Source: Fidelibacterota bacterium
GTDB lineage: Bacteria; Pseudomonadota; Alphaproteobacteria; Rhodospirillales; Rhodospirillaceae
Assembly (NCBI GenBank): GCA_947476275.1
Contig: CANJPQ010000007.1
Span: forward strand, 1 to 64,000
Direction: 5' to 3'
DNA length: 64,000 nt
A model generated the notes under the pieces. That model searched no databases and was not told where the DNA came from. It saw only the letters and a program-made list of their open reading frames with translations. Numbering within the stretch: the stretch's first letter is position 1; the number at the start of each line of letters is the position of its first letter. Shown piece after piece: positions 26,641 to 34,630 of the stretch. Made by a program: the position numbers and the translations under genes.

Positions 26641-27537
26641 TTAGGGATCGAGGAACCCGCGCACCATCGCCGCCATCTCGGCGGTGTGGGAGTCCAGGTG
26701 CCCGTGGGTCCAGCCGGGGAGGTTCTTGAGCGTCGCGGTCTTGGCGGTCTTCATCGCCCGCGGCGTCATCTCCCACAGGTCGTCCTCGGGATTGAGCAGC
26801 AAGACGGGCTGCTTGATCTCGCCCATGGCGGCCTGAAGGTCGTAGTTGAACGCCGCCCGGAAGCCCCACGGCCCCGTGCGGAACCGGCGCATGCGCTCGA
26901 TGGAGATGTCGACGTAACGATCGTCTGTCGGCACATCGCGGAACATGCCCCGCGGATTCTTGCGCCACGCCTCAAGCGCCCGGGCGAGGGTGGTTTCCCA
27001 ATCCGGCGCCGGCCCGCCGTTGCTCGCGCGCAGTTTCGCCAGCTCGTCGGCGTCGAAGATCGGCGCGGAGATCATCACGACCTTGCGAATGCGCGCCGGA
27101 TATTGCTTCGCCAGTTCCACCGCGGTCATGGAGCCAGTGTGATAACCCATCACGTCGACGGTCTTCAGGGAGAGCTCATCGAGTAGTCGGATAAAGCATT
27201 TCGCGAAGTCCCCGATCTCCACCTGCTGCGGCGGTCCATCGGAGCTGCCGTAGCCCGGCGTATCCGGCGCGAAGGCGAGGCGATCCTTGCCCATCTCCTC
27301 GATCCAATTCTCGTAGACCACGCTGGAGAGCGGGCTTGCGTGCAGGCACATCAGCGGCGGCTTTGTCGTCGCCGTCGACGGCTTCACATACCGCACATGC
27401 ATCTGGCCGTAGATGTTGTCCGCATAGAAGCGCTTGAACTTCGACGTCGGGGCAAGCTCGCGGGCCGTGGGCGCGGCAAGGGCCGGGCGCACCAGGCTCG
27501 CGGCGATCATCGCGCCAAGGACATGACGGCGGTTCAT
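26641..27537 (-). CDS. Exported alpha/beta hydrolase with His in the nucleophile-elbow position
   Basis: 298 residues, with a signal peptide of Tat-like character (MNRRHVLGAMIAASLV, ending ALAAP). The fold is a classic alpha/beta hydrolase (oxyanion strand LMCLHASPL, FAPDTPGYGSSD), but the elbow reads GYHTGS at 131-136, with His133 where a Ser normally sits and Ser136 three residues on. Either the catalytic residue differs or the protein is a non-hydrolytic member. It lies nine bases downstream of the PQQ dehydrogenase gene on the same strand, suggesting joint work on one substrate in the periplasm. Confidence 0.85.
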   Translation of the reverse strand: MNRRHVLGAMIAASLVRPALAAPTARELAPTSKFKRFYADNIYGQMHVRYVKPSTATTKPPLMCLHASPLSSVVYENWIEEMGKDRLAFAPDTPGYGSSDGPPQQVEIGDFAKCFIRLLDELSLKTVDVMGYHTGSMTAVELAKQYPARIRKVVMISAPIFDADELAKLRASNGGPAPDWETTLARALEAWRKNPRGMFRDVPTDDRYVDISIERMRRFRTGPWGFRAAFNYDLQAAMGEIKQPVLLLNPEDDLWEMTPRAMKTAKTATLKNLPGWTHGHLDSHTAEMAAMVRGFLDP

Positions 27538-27546
27538 GGGTTCACC

Positions 27547-29643
27547 CTATTGATGCGGCAGCACGACGTCCGGCGTTTCGGTGTTCTTCTGGGCCTCGCC
27601 GATGACGTATTGGCGGATGGCATCGGATTCAGCGGGGCTCAGTTGTTTGCCGAACGACGCCATGCCGTTGGCCTTCAAAGCGCCGTCCAGCAACACCGTA
27701 TTCCAATCGCCGTTGTCGAGGAAGTCGGAGAAGCGCAAATCGGGGCGCGTCTTCGGGCCGATGGCATTGAAGCCGTGGCAGGCGGAGCAGTACAGCTCGT
27801 ATTGGATGGCGCCGGTTTCCAGCACCGCCGCGTCGACCTTCACGGTCGGCGGTTTGCGCAGCGTCGGCACTTCGGCGTTCACCGGCGGCAAGTGCGCCTT
27901 GGCGCCCAGCTTGAACACCAGCACGCGATTGGTATTGGGCAGTTCCTTCGGGTGCGGGACGGGGCCCTTCACCAGCGTCGCGTAACCCCAGCCCACCGCG
28001 ATCGCGATATATTGCTCGTCGCCGATCATGTAGCTGATCGCCGGCGCGGTGACCGCGTTCAGTGCATTGAAGGACCACAGCTCCTTGCCGTTGGTGGCAT
28101 CATAGGCCTTGAGGTCCGTAGTGCCGCCGTAGAACACAAGCCCGCCGGCGGTGGAAAGCGCCCCCGACCCGCGAGAGAACGGCTGCTTGAGGCGCCAGGC
28201 TTCTTGCTGCTTCACGGGATCCCACGCGACCAGGCTTGAGCCGAAGTTCTTCCGGTCATCCGCATTCGGCGGCTTCTTGGGAATGCGCCGCTCATCGCCT
28301 TCGTTGAAGGCTTGCTCGTGCATCTGGAAGCCCGCTTCGTGCTCGTAAATCATGCCGGTGCCGCGCGACATCATGTACACGAGGCCGGTTTGCGGGCTGT
28401 ACGATGGCGGCTGCCAGTTGCCCGCGCCCGCCGCGCCGGGCGCGACGAGGTAGGACTCCTCACCCGGATAACGCGCCGCCGCAATTTCGTTGGGACGCCC
28501 GGACGCGACATCAATATCGGTCGCCCAATTCTGAAACGCATGCGCCTTGGCGGAGATTAACTTTCCGTTGGTGCGGTCGATCACATAGAAGAATCCATTC
28601 TTCGGCGCCTGCATCAGCACCTTTCGATCCTTGCCGTCGATCTTCAGCGTCGCTTGGATGATCGGCATTGTGGCGGAGAAGTCCCAGGTTTCGCCCGGGT
28701 TCACCTGGTAGTGCCAGACGTATTCGCCGGTGTCGGGTTTCATCGCGACGATCGAGGCGAGGAACAGGTTGTCGCCGCCGTCCGGCGAACGGATGCGCCG
28801 GTTCCACGGCGAACCATTTCCGAAGCCGACGTACAGCAGATCGAGTTCCGGATCGTAGACGATGGAATCCCACGCCGTGCCGCCGCCGCCGTACTTCCAC
28901 CATTCGCCGGTCCAGGTTTTTGCGGCCATCTCCTGGGTCTTGTCTTCGAACCCGTCGGCGGGATTGCCCGGCACCGCGTAGAAGCGCCAGACCTGCTTGC
29001 CGGTTTCCGCATCGAAGGCGGAGACATAGCCCCGCACGCCGTAGTCCGCGCCCGCGTTGCCGATGAAGATCTTGCCCTTGGCCGCGCGCGGCGCGCCGGT
29101 GATGGTGTAGGGCTTGCTCTGATCGACCGTGAGGACGTCCCACACGACCCTCCCGGTCTTCGCATCGAGTGCGATCAAGCGTCCATCGATCGTGCCGACG
29201 TAGATCTTGTCGTTCCACATCGCGACGCCGCGATTCACTGCCGAGCAGCACACCAGCGCCAGGCGCGCCTTGTCGACCTCCGGATCGAAGGCCCACAGCT
29301 GCTTGCCGGTCCTGGCGTCGAGCGCGAACACCTTGCTCCACGAGGAGGTGACATACATCACGCCGTCGGCGACGAGGGGCGTGCTTTCGATCGGTTCGAT
29401 CTCGTCGAAGTCGAAGCTCCAGGCGAGGCCAAGATTCGCGACGTTTTTGGTGTCGATTTGCTTCAAGGGGCTGAAGCGCTGTTCCTTGTAGTCGCGCCCG
29501 TGCGCCAGCCAGTTGCCGGGCTCCTTGTCGCCGTTGGCGATGCGCTGCCCGGTCACCGGACCGGAGGGTGCGCTGTCGCACGCAACCGTCAGCAGCAAAG
29601 CCGCCACTCCCAGAACGCCGGCCATGAAACGCGTCGCACTCAT
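27547..29643 (-). CDS. PQQ-dependent quinohemoprotein alcohol dehydrogenase (lipoprotein)
   Basis: 698 residues. An N-terminal lipobox (LLLTVAC, Cys22) indicates a lipoprotein. An eight-bladed PQQ propeller follows, with the vicinal disulfide Cys132-Cys133 (VCCSAVNRG), GGGGTAWDSIVYDPELDLLY, and the active-site segment ETWDFSATM (Asp321, Ser323). A C-terminal cytochrome c domain has CSACH at 619-623 and a likely Met661 ligand. It oxidises alcohols and passes electrons through its own heme. Ser323 stands where lanthanide-dependent enzymes carry Asp, so a calcium-type enzyme is predicted. No pqq biosynthesis genes are in the window. Confidence 0.93.
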   Translation of the reverse strand: MSATRFMAGVLGVAALLLTVACDSAPSGPVTGQRIANGDKEPGNWLAHGRDYKEQRFSPLKQIDTKNVANLGLAWSFDFDEIEPIESTPLVADGVMYVTSSWSKVFALDARTGKQLWAFDPEVDKARLALVCCSAVNRGVAMWNDKIYVGTIDGRLIALDAKTGRVVWDVLTVDQSKPYTITGAPRAAKGKIFIGNAGADYGVRGYVSAFDAETGKQVWRFYAVPGNPADGFEDKTQEMAAKTWTGEWWKYGGGGTAWDSIVYDPELDLLYVGFGNGSPWNRRIRSPDGGDNLFLASIVAMKPDTGEYVWHYQVNPGETWDFSATMPIIQATLKIDGKDRKVLMQAPKNGFFYVIDRTNGKLISAKAHAFQNWATDIDVASGRPNEIAAARYPGEESYLVAPGAAGAGNWQPPSYSPQTGLVYMMSRGTGMIYEHEAGFQMHEQAFNEGDERRIPKKPPNADDRKNFGSSLVAWDPVKQQEAWRLKQPFSRGSGALSTAGGLVFYGGTTDLKAYDATNGKELWSFNALNAVTAPAISYMIGDEQYIAIAVGWGYATLVKGPVPHPKELPNTNRVLVFKLGAKAHLPPVNAEVPTLRKPPTVKVDAAVLETGAIQYELYCSACHGFNAIGPKTRPDLRFSDFLDNGDWNTVLLDGALKANGMASFGKQLSPAESDAIRQYVIGEAQKNTETPDVVLPHQ

Positions 29644-29937
29644 TTAGCTTCTCCTCGCGGCCCGATCCGCGAAATTGTACCGCACTGCACCCTGGCGTAT
29701 CGGCAGAATGTCTTAAATTCCCAGGCTACACGCCGCGTTTGCGTTTTCCGCACAGCGCGACGCCTAGTCGTCATTGGTAGCCGAACCACCGTAAGCCCCC
29801 CCACGACAACCGGGGCCGACCTCAATATCCGGGCATTTGAAGGGGCCTCTACGGTGCGGTTGTTACCGCGAGCCACTTTGCCCAGGCGGTGGTCTTGAGG
29901 TACACCTTTGTCCAGTCCGATAACGGAAGGAGCCTTC

Positions 29938-30279
29938 ATGGCCAACGAGCCTGCCAACCATCGCACCATTGCGGCGGAAGCGATCAAGTCCGACGTCAAG
30001 AACGGCGTCTTCCTGGGCAATCCCGTCCTCGACAACGTTGTGTCCTGCGTGATCGCGCTGGGCACGGAGTTGTGGGCGACCAAACGCCGCATGAAAGTGA
30101 TGGAAGCCGTGATGGCAAAGCACGGCGTCACGGAAGCGATGATCGAGCAGTATAAACCGACCGACAAGGAAGTGGCCGCGTGGGAAGCCGATCGCGATCG
30201 CTTTATCGATCTGACCATGGGCCCTCTCGGGAACGAGGGCTTCCGCAACGTTGCCGCCAATTTCCCGAAGCGCGACTAA
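29938..30279 (+). CDS. Small unknown protein upstream of a methyltransferase
   Basis: 113 residues from ATG 29938 with AAGGAG upstream. No signal peptide or TM segment. Helix-rich, with VVSCVIALGTELWATKRRM, MEAVMAKHGVTEAMIEQY and a C-terminal NEGFRNVAANFPKRD. I do not recognise the family. The next gene follows after 13 bases, so the pair is almost certainly one transcript and the protein may be a partner or regulator of the methyltransferase. The 294 bases upstream (29644-29937) are non-coding and presumably hold the promoters for this pair and the divergent dehydrogenase; I see no clear motif in them. Confidence 0.75.
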   Translation: MANEPANHRTIAAEAIKSDVKNGVFLGNPVLDNVVSCVIALGTELWATKRRMKVMEAVMAKHGVTEAMIEQYKPTDKEVAAWEADRDRFIDLTMGPLGNEGFRNVAANFPKRD

Positions 30280-30292
30280 AAGGAGAACGTCA

Positions 30293-31486
30293 ATGATGAA
30301 TCGCAGGAACTTCTTCGGCGCCAGCGCCAGCGCCGGCGCCGCCGCAGGTATCAACTCGTTTTTTAACGCCTCGGCAGAGGCCGCGGAAGTCAAGGCGCCC
30401 CAGGGTACGGTCGCTGTGCGCGGCGCCGATGGCCGGCTTAAGCGCCTCGGTACGCTCGATCTGGAGAGCCAGCAGGACTTCACGCTCGGCTTCCGCCTGA
30501 TGCACAACAAGAAGCTGCGTGCCCAGAGCCAAAGCGCGTTCGAGCGTTTGCTCTACACCAAGAAGGTCGATCCGGCGACCCAGATGACGATGGAAGAGAT
30601 GCTGGCTTTGGTTGCCGACGAGCCGGCCATTCACATCGCCTCCAAGACGTGGCTCGCCAACCAGCAGGTCACCTGGAAGACGCTGCAGGATTATTTCCAC
30701 GCCAACGCCGATCTCTATCTCTCTGAGATGGATGCGGCGGACAAGGTCGGCCCGGGCAAGCTGGAGCTTTCCCCGACGATGGATATTCCGGCGGAATGCC
30801 GTCACGAGATTCACATCCAGCCGGGCGGCTACGTCGGCGATGAGTTCGCCGGCCACATCTACCACTACGGCACCAACAGCTTTTACATCGCCGTCCTGGG
30901 CCACAACGAGCAGGACCAGATCCACAAGGGCGTGGCCGCTCGCCTCCCGATTCCGGAAGACGGCAAGGTAAAGCGCATCCTCGATATGGGCTGCGGCGTC
31001 GGCCAGTACACGGTGGCGCTGAAGGAACGCTTTCCGGAGGCGGAAGTGTGGGGCATCGACATCGGCGGCCCGATGGTCCGCTACGCCCACACGCGCGCCA
31101 ACTTCCTGAACAACGGCGCGAACTTCGCTCAGCGTCTCGCCTACGACACAAAGTTCCCGGATGGCTACTTCGACCTGGTGACGAGCTACATCATGCATCA
31201 CGAAGTGCCGGCAGAAGGTACCAAGAAGATCATCGATGAAGCCCGCCGCGTCACCCGCACGGGCGGCGTGTACTACCCGCTCGACTTCATGTCGGGCGGC
31301 ACCAAGGCGGTTGCCCCGGCCATGTATAATCGCTGGTGGGATCACCGCTGGAACAACGAAGTGTGGAGTCGCGAGTACCACTCCATCGACTTCAGCAAGG
31401 AAATCGCCGCGCGCGGCTTCACTATGCCGGCCAAGCCGGTCGCCGCGCTGCCCGGCTTCGGCGCGCGTCACGCGATCAAGGTCTAA
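30293..31486 (+). CDS. Class I SAM-dependent methyltransferase with a Tat-like leader
   Basis: 397 residues from ATG 30293 (AAGGAGA upstream). Residues 1-30 look like a twin-arginine leader (NRRNFFGASASAGAAAGI, then ASAEAAEV). A unique 180-residue domain follows, then a Rossmann methyltransferase with SAM loop RILDMGCGVGQYT (228-240), acidic strand EVWGIDIGGPM and the post-motif LVTSYIMHHEV. A methyltransferase with an export signal is odd because SAM is cytoplasmic; the leader may be vestigial or the protein may fold with its cofactor before export. It is paired with the 113-aa gene and closed by a strong terminator. Confidence 0.82.
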   Translation: MMNRRNFFGASASAGAAAGINSFFNASAEAAEVKAPQGTVAVRGADGRLKRLGTLDLESQQDFTLGFRLMHNKKLRAQSQSAFERLLYTKKVDPATQMTMEEMLALVADEPAIHIASKTWLANQQVTWKTLQDYFHANADLYLSEMDAADKVGPGKLELSPTMDIPAECRHEIHIQPGGYVGDEFAGHIYHYGTNSFYIAVLGHNEQDQIHKGVAARLPIPEDGKVKRILDMGCGVGQYTVALKERFPEAEVWGIDIGGPMVRYAHTRANFLNNGANFAQRLAYDTKFPDGYFDLVTSYIMHHEVPAEGTKKIIDEARRVTRTGGVYYPLDFMSGGTKAVAPAMYNRWWDHRWNNEVWSREYHSIDFSKEIAARGFTMPAKPVAALPGFGARHAIKV

Positions 31487-31507
31487 GCAGCCTTAGCTGC
31501 TTAAATG

Positions 31508-31539
31508 AAAACGGCGCCTCTTCTTGAGGCGCCGTTTTT
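31508..31539. terminator. Strong intrinsic terminator, probably bidirectional
   Basis: AAAACGGCGCCTC (31508-31520) pairs perfectly with GAGGCGCCGTTTT (31526-31538) across a five-base loop and runs into TTTTTG. On the other strand the stem is followed by TTTTCATTT, so it can serve both the methyltransferase gene (stop 31486) and the convergent MFS gene (stop 31558). Confidence 0.9.
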
Positions 31540-31557
31540 GTTTGTGCCGTGTCGAAG

Positions 31558-32817
31558 TTATTTCGCCGGCTGCGCTTCCGGTGTGTGCGAGCCAACGATC
31601 CGATAAGGCCCGAGGGCCAACAGCAGCGCCGAGCCTGCCACCAGCGCCACGGCCGCGACGTACAGGATGAAGTTGTAGTTGTGGTTGGCGTCGAAGGAGT
31701 AGCCGAACACCGGCGCACCGACGCCGGCGCTGAGTTTGAAGACCGCGTACAAGCAGGCATAAATGATGCCGTAACGGCGCTGTCCAAAGTACTTGCCGAC
31801 GATAAACGACATGACGTCGAACTCCGCGCCCGCAGCGAGGCCGATGCTGGCGGCTGCGATCATCGCCCCCGGAATACCGCCGATGCCGCTGGCAAGGATG
31901 AAGCAGGCGACGGCCGGCACGCTCAGCAAGAGCAGCGCGACGCCCGGCGCCCAGAAGCGGTCCAGCAGGAAGCCGGTACCGATGCGGCTAAAGATCACCG
32001 TGACCCCGATAATGCTCGCGACGCCGGCGGCGGATGCGGGTGTAATGCCGCGGTCCGTGAGGATCGGCACCAGCGAAGAGATCAATCCCGCGACACACGC
32101 GCCGACCAGGAAGAACGCGAGATTCATCACCCAGAAGTGGTAGCTTTTGAGAACTTCGCTGAACTCGGCGTCGCTTTTCTGCTCGACCCGCGGTGCCTGT
32201 GTCGGCGCACTGCCCGTGCGGTCGTGCAGCAGAAAATACGACAGCGGCAGCGCCAGCAACGCGGGCAGGGCGGCGATGCCGACATAAGCCCCGCGCCAGG
32301 TATAATTGGTGACCAGCCAGGTGGTGTAGATCGGCAGTAGCACGGCTGCGATGCCCGTGCCCGCCAGCGCGAGTCCCAGGGCAAAGCCGCGCCCCTTATC
32401 GAACCAGTCGATGATGACCCGGGTCCACGTGATCGGCACGGTGCCGACCCCAAACACCGATAGCGCGAAACCGATCGCGTAGAGCTGCCACAGGGACTGC
32501 GCGAGCCCCATCATCGCCCAGCCGATGGACAGGCACGCCACGGAGATCAGGGTGATCTTGCGCACCCCGACCCGGTCGATCGCGATGCCCAGAAACGGCG
32601 CAGCGATCAGGTTGCCGATGGTCATCCAGGTGTAGACGCTCTGCACATCGCCGCGCGAGATGCCGAAGGCCAAGGTCAGGGGCTTGGTGAGCACGCCGGT
32701 GCTATAGATCGGCAAGGCGGAAAGCCCGCAGCCCAGGCCGACGGCCGCCACCAGGATGATCTTCCATCCGCGGCGGAACTCCTCACCGACGGTTGCCGCA
32801 TGATCTGTAGAAGCCAT
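31558..32817 (-). CDS. MFS transporter, monocarboxylate/oxalate-formate-like
   Basis: 419 residues from ATG 32817 (GGGCGGGA upstream; an in-frame start at 32886 is less convincing). Twelve hydrophobic segments are visible, with the MFS loop motif DRVGVRKITLISV between helices 2 and 3 and WFDKGRGFALGLALAGTGIA in the helix 4-5 region, as in carriers for monocarboxylates. A long charged loop separates the halves (DRTGSAPTQAPRVEQKS). It resembles the second MFS gene at 52844 and may be a paralogue. Substrate unknown. Confidence 0.88.
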   Translation of the reverse strand: MASTDHAATVGEEFRRGWKIILVAAVGLGCGLSALPIYSTGVLTKPLTLAFGISRGDVQSVYTWMTIGNLIAAPFLGIAIDRVGVRKITLISVACLSIGWAMMGLAQSLWQLYAIGFALSVFGVGTVPITWTRVIIDWFDKGRGFALGLALAGTGIAAVLLPIYTTWLVTNYTWRGAYVGIAALPALLALPLSYFLLHDRTGSAPTQAPRVEQKSDAEFSEVLKSYHFWVMNLAFFLVGACVAGLISSLVPILTDRGITPASAAGVASIIGVTVIFSRIGTGFLLDRFWAPGVALLLLSVPAVACFILASGIGGIPGAMIAAASIGLAAGAEFDVMSFIVGKYFGQRRYGIIYACLYAVFKLSAGVGAPVFGYSFDANHNYNFILYVAAVALVAGSALLLALGPYRIVGSHTPEAQPAK

Positions 32818-33011
32818 AAAATCCCGCCCTCGCCCCAAGCCGTTGGGCCGGTAGACTAGTACAGCTATGCGGCCAGGGACGAGCACGAAGTCGCGCGCAT
32901 CTGTCGGTTGTCCGCGGGCTGAATCCCGACATTTGGGGGATTCTGCCGGTCAAATCTTGGTAACAAGCAATTGCCGTGCCGCCTGGGCGACGAAACCGCG
33001 GCGGTGCAGTC

Positions 33012-34505
33012 TCACAGCACCTTGCCGGGATTGAGGATGCCGAGCGGGTCGAGCGTTTGCTTAAGCGTGCGCATCAGCACGATCTCCTCCGGCGAGCGGG
33101 ACCAGGCAAGATAGTCCTTCTTCTCGGTACCGATGCCATGCTCAGCCGAGACGGATCCGTGCAGTTCGCGGATGGCGCCGTAGATGATCTCGTTGCACTT
33201 ATGATGAGCCTCTTCGGCCGGCGTGCCGGGTGCGACCACGAGATGCATATTCCCATCGCCGACGTGGCCGAGGATGAGCACCTGGGCCGCGGGCAAGGCC
33301 GCGGTAATTTCCCGCTTTATCCGCGCCCCGAAGGCGGGCATGTCGGCCAGCGAGAGCGAGACGTCATAGCCGAAGAACGGGCCCATCTCGCTGAACTTTG
33401 CCCCCGCCTCCTCGCGCAAGGCCCAGAAGCTGCGGCGTTCCGCTTCATCCTTTGCGATGGCCGCATTCACGATCACGCCGCTTTTCTTGGCGCGGGCCAG
33501 CACCTTTTTCAGGCGCTCGCGCTCGAACTCGGCATCGTTCCCGACGGCGTCCGTCACCAGGTAATAGGTGTGGCCCGGGCCGAGGGGCGATTTCAGGTCC
33601 GGGCAATACTTGCGCACGAAGGCATCGTAATCCGCCCACATGATCTCGAACTTGGTGAGCGCGCCGCCGAGTTCTTCTTCAAGGTGGCGCAGGAGTTCCG
33701 GCACCCCGTCGGGCTTGTCGATGGCCACCAGCGCCGTGGCCGCGCCGTCTTGTCGCCGCCGCAGGCGCAGCACCGCGCGGGTGACAAGACCCAGGGTGCC
33801 CTCCGTGCCAATGAACAGATGCTTCAGATCGTAGCCGGCATTGTTCTTGATGAGCTGGTTGAGCGACGTGACGATGGTGCCATCCGCCAAGACCACTTCC
33901 AGCCCCAGCACCGACTCCCGCGTCATTCCGTACCGCACGACCTCTTCGCCGCCGGCGTTGGTGGAGACCATGCCGCCGATGGTGGCGATTTTACGAATGC
34001 CGAAGTCGAGCGGGACCATGAAGCCGAGCGTCGCCGCACGGTCTTGCGCGTCTTTCAATGTCACGCCGGCGCCCACGGTCATGGTGCGATCCGCCGTGTT
34101 CACGCCGTCGATCACATTCATGCGCTCGGACGAAATGACGAGTTCGTTGCGATGGGCGACGCCGCCGCCGACCAGCCCGGTCATGCCGCCTTGCGGCACC
34201 ACCGGCTGCCGCGCGGTGGAGCACAGCTTCATGATCGCCGAAACTTCCGCGGCGTTGCGCGGACGCAGAACGGCAAGCGGCTTGTCGTCCTGCTTACGGG
34301 TGAGATAGCGTTTGCCGATCGCGTCGCCGGTGAGAATTCCATCCTGATCCAAGGTGGCCCGTAAGCCTGCGAGGAGAGCATCGCGCGTCATCACGAGAGG
34401 CGGGGCCGGTGTCGCCGCTTGCGCCCCAGCCGGAAGCAGGGGCGAAAGGATCGCCGCCCCAACGGCTTGCCGTCGTGACACCAATCCCTTTGTCGGCGTC
34501 GCCAT
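33012..34505 (-). CDS. Exported FAD-linked oxidase (GlcD/D-lactate dehydrogenase type)
   Basis: 497 residues from ATG 34505 (GGGGGGA upstream). The N-terminus is Tat-like (SRRQAVGAAILSPLLPAGAQA). The FAD_binding_4 domain has PQGGMTGLVGGGVA and NAGGEEVVRYGMTRESVLGL, with LKHLFIGTEGTLGLVTRAVL; the C-terminal oxidase domain has LILGHVGDGNMHLVV and SAEHGIGTEKK. Relatives oxidise D-2-hydroxy acids (glycolate, D-lactate, 2-hydroxyglutarate). A Tat signal is unusual for this group and points to a periplasmic 2-hydroxy-acid oxidase. Its promoter region (34506-34630) is shared with the divergent heme/propeller gene. Confidence 0.88.
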   Translation of the reverse strand: MATPTKGLVSRRQAVGAAILSPLLPAGAQAATPAPPLVMTRDALLAGLRATLDQDGILTGDAIGKRYLTRKQDDKPLAVLRPRNAAEVSAIMKLCSTARQPVVPQGGMTGLVGGGVAHRNELVISSERMNVIDGVNTADRTMTVGAGVTLKDAQDRAATLGFMVPLDFGIRKIATIGGMVSTNAGGEEVVRYGMTRESVLGLEVVLADGTIVTSLNQLIKNNAGYDLKHLFIGTEGTLGLVTRAVLRLRRRQDGAATALVAIDKPDGVPELLRHLEEELGGALTKFEIMWADYDAFVRKYCPDLKSPLGPGHTYYLVTDAVGNDAEFERERLKKVLARAKKSGVIVNAAIAKDEAERRSFWALREEAGAKFSEMGPFFGYDVSLSLADMPAFGARIKREITAALPAAQVLILGHVGDGNMHLVVAPGTPAEEAHHKCNEIIYGAIRELHGSVSAEHGIGTEKKDYLAWSRSPEEIVLMRTLKQTLDPLGILNPGKVL

Positions 34506-34630
34506 CGCAGTCCCCCCTCGGCCCCGTTTCAGCGCGGTTCGCGACTCCAGGATATTACGCGGGTTGCGCTGGGGCCACGCCCGGGTGGAGGATGGCGCAC
34601 CGCTTTGCGCATCTCGGGGAGAAAACGGCC

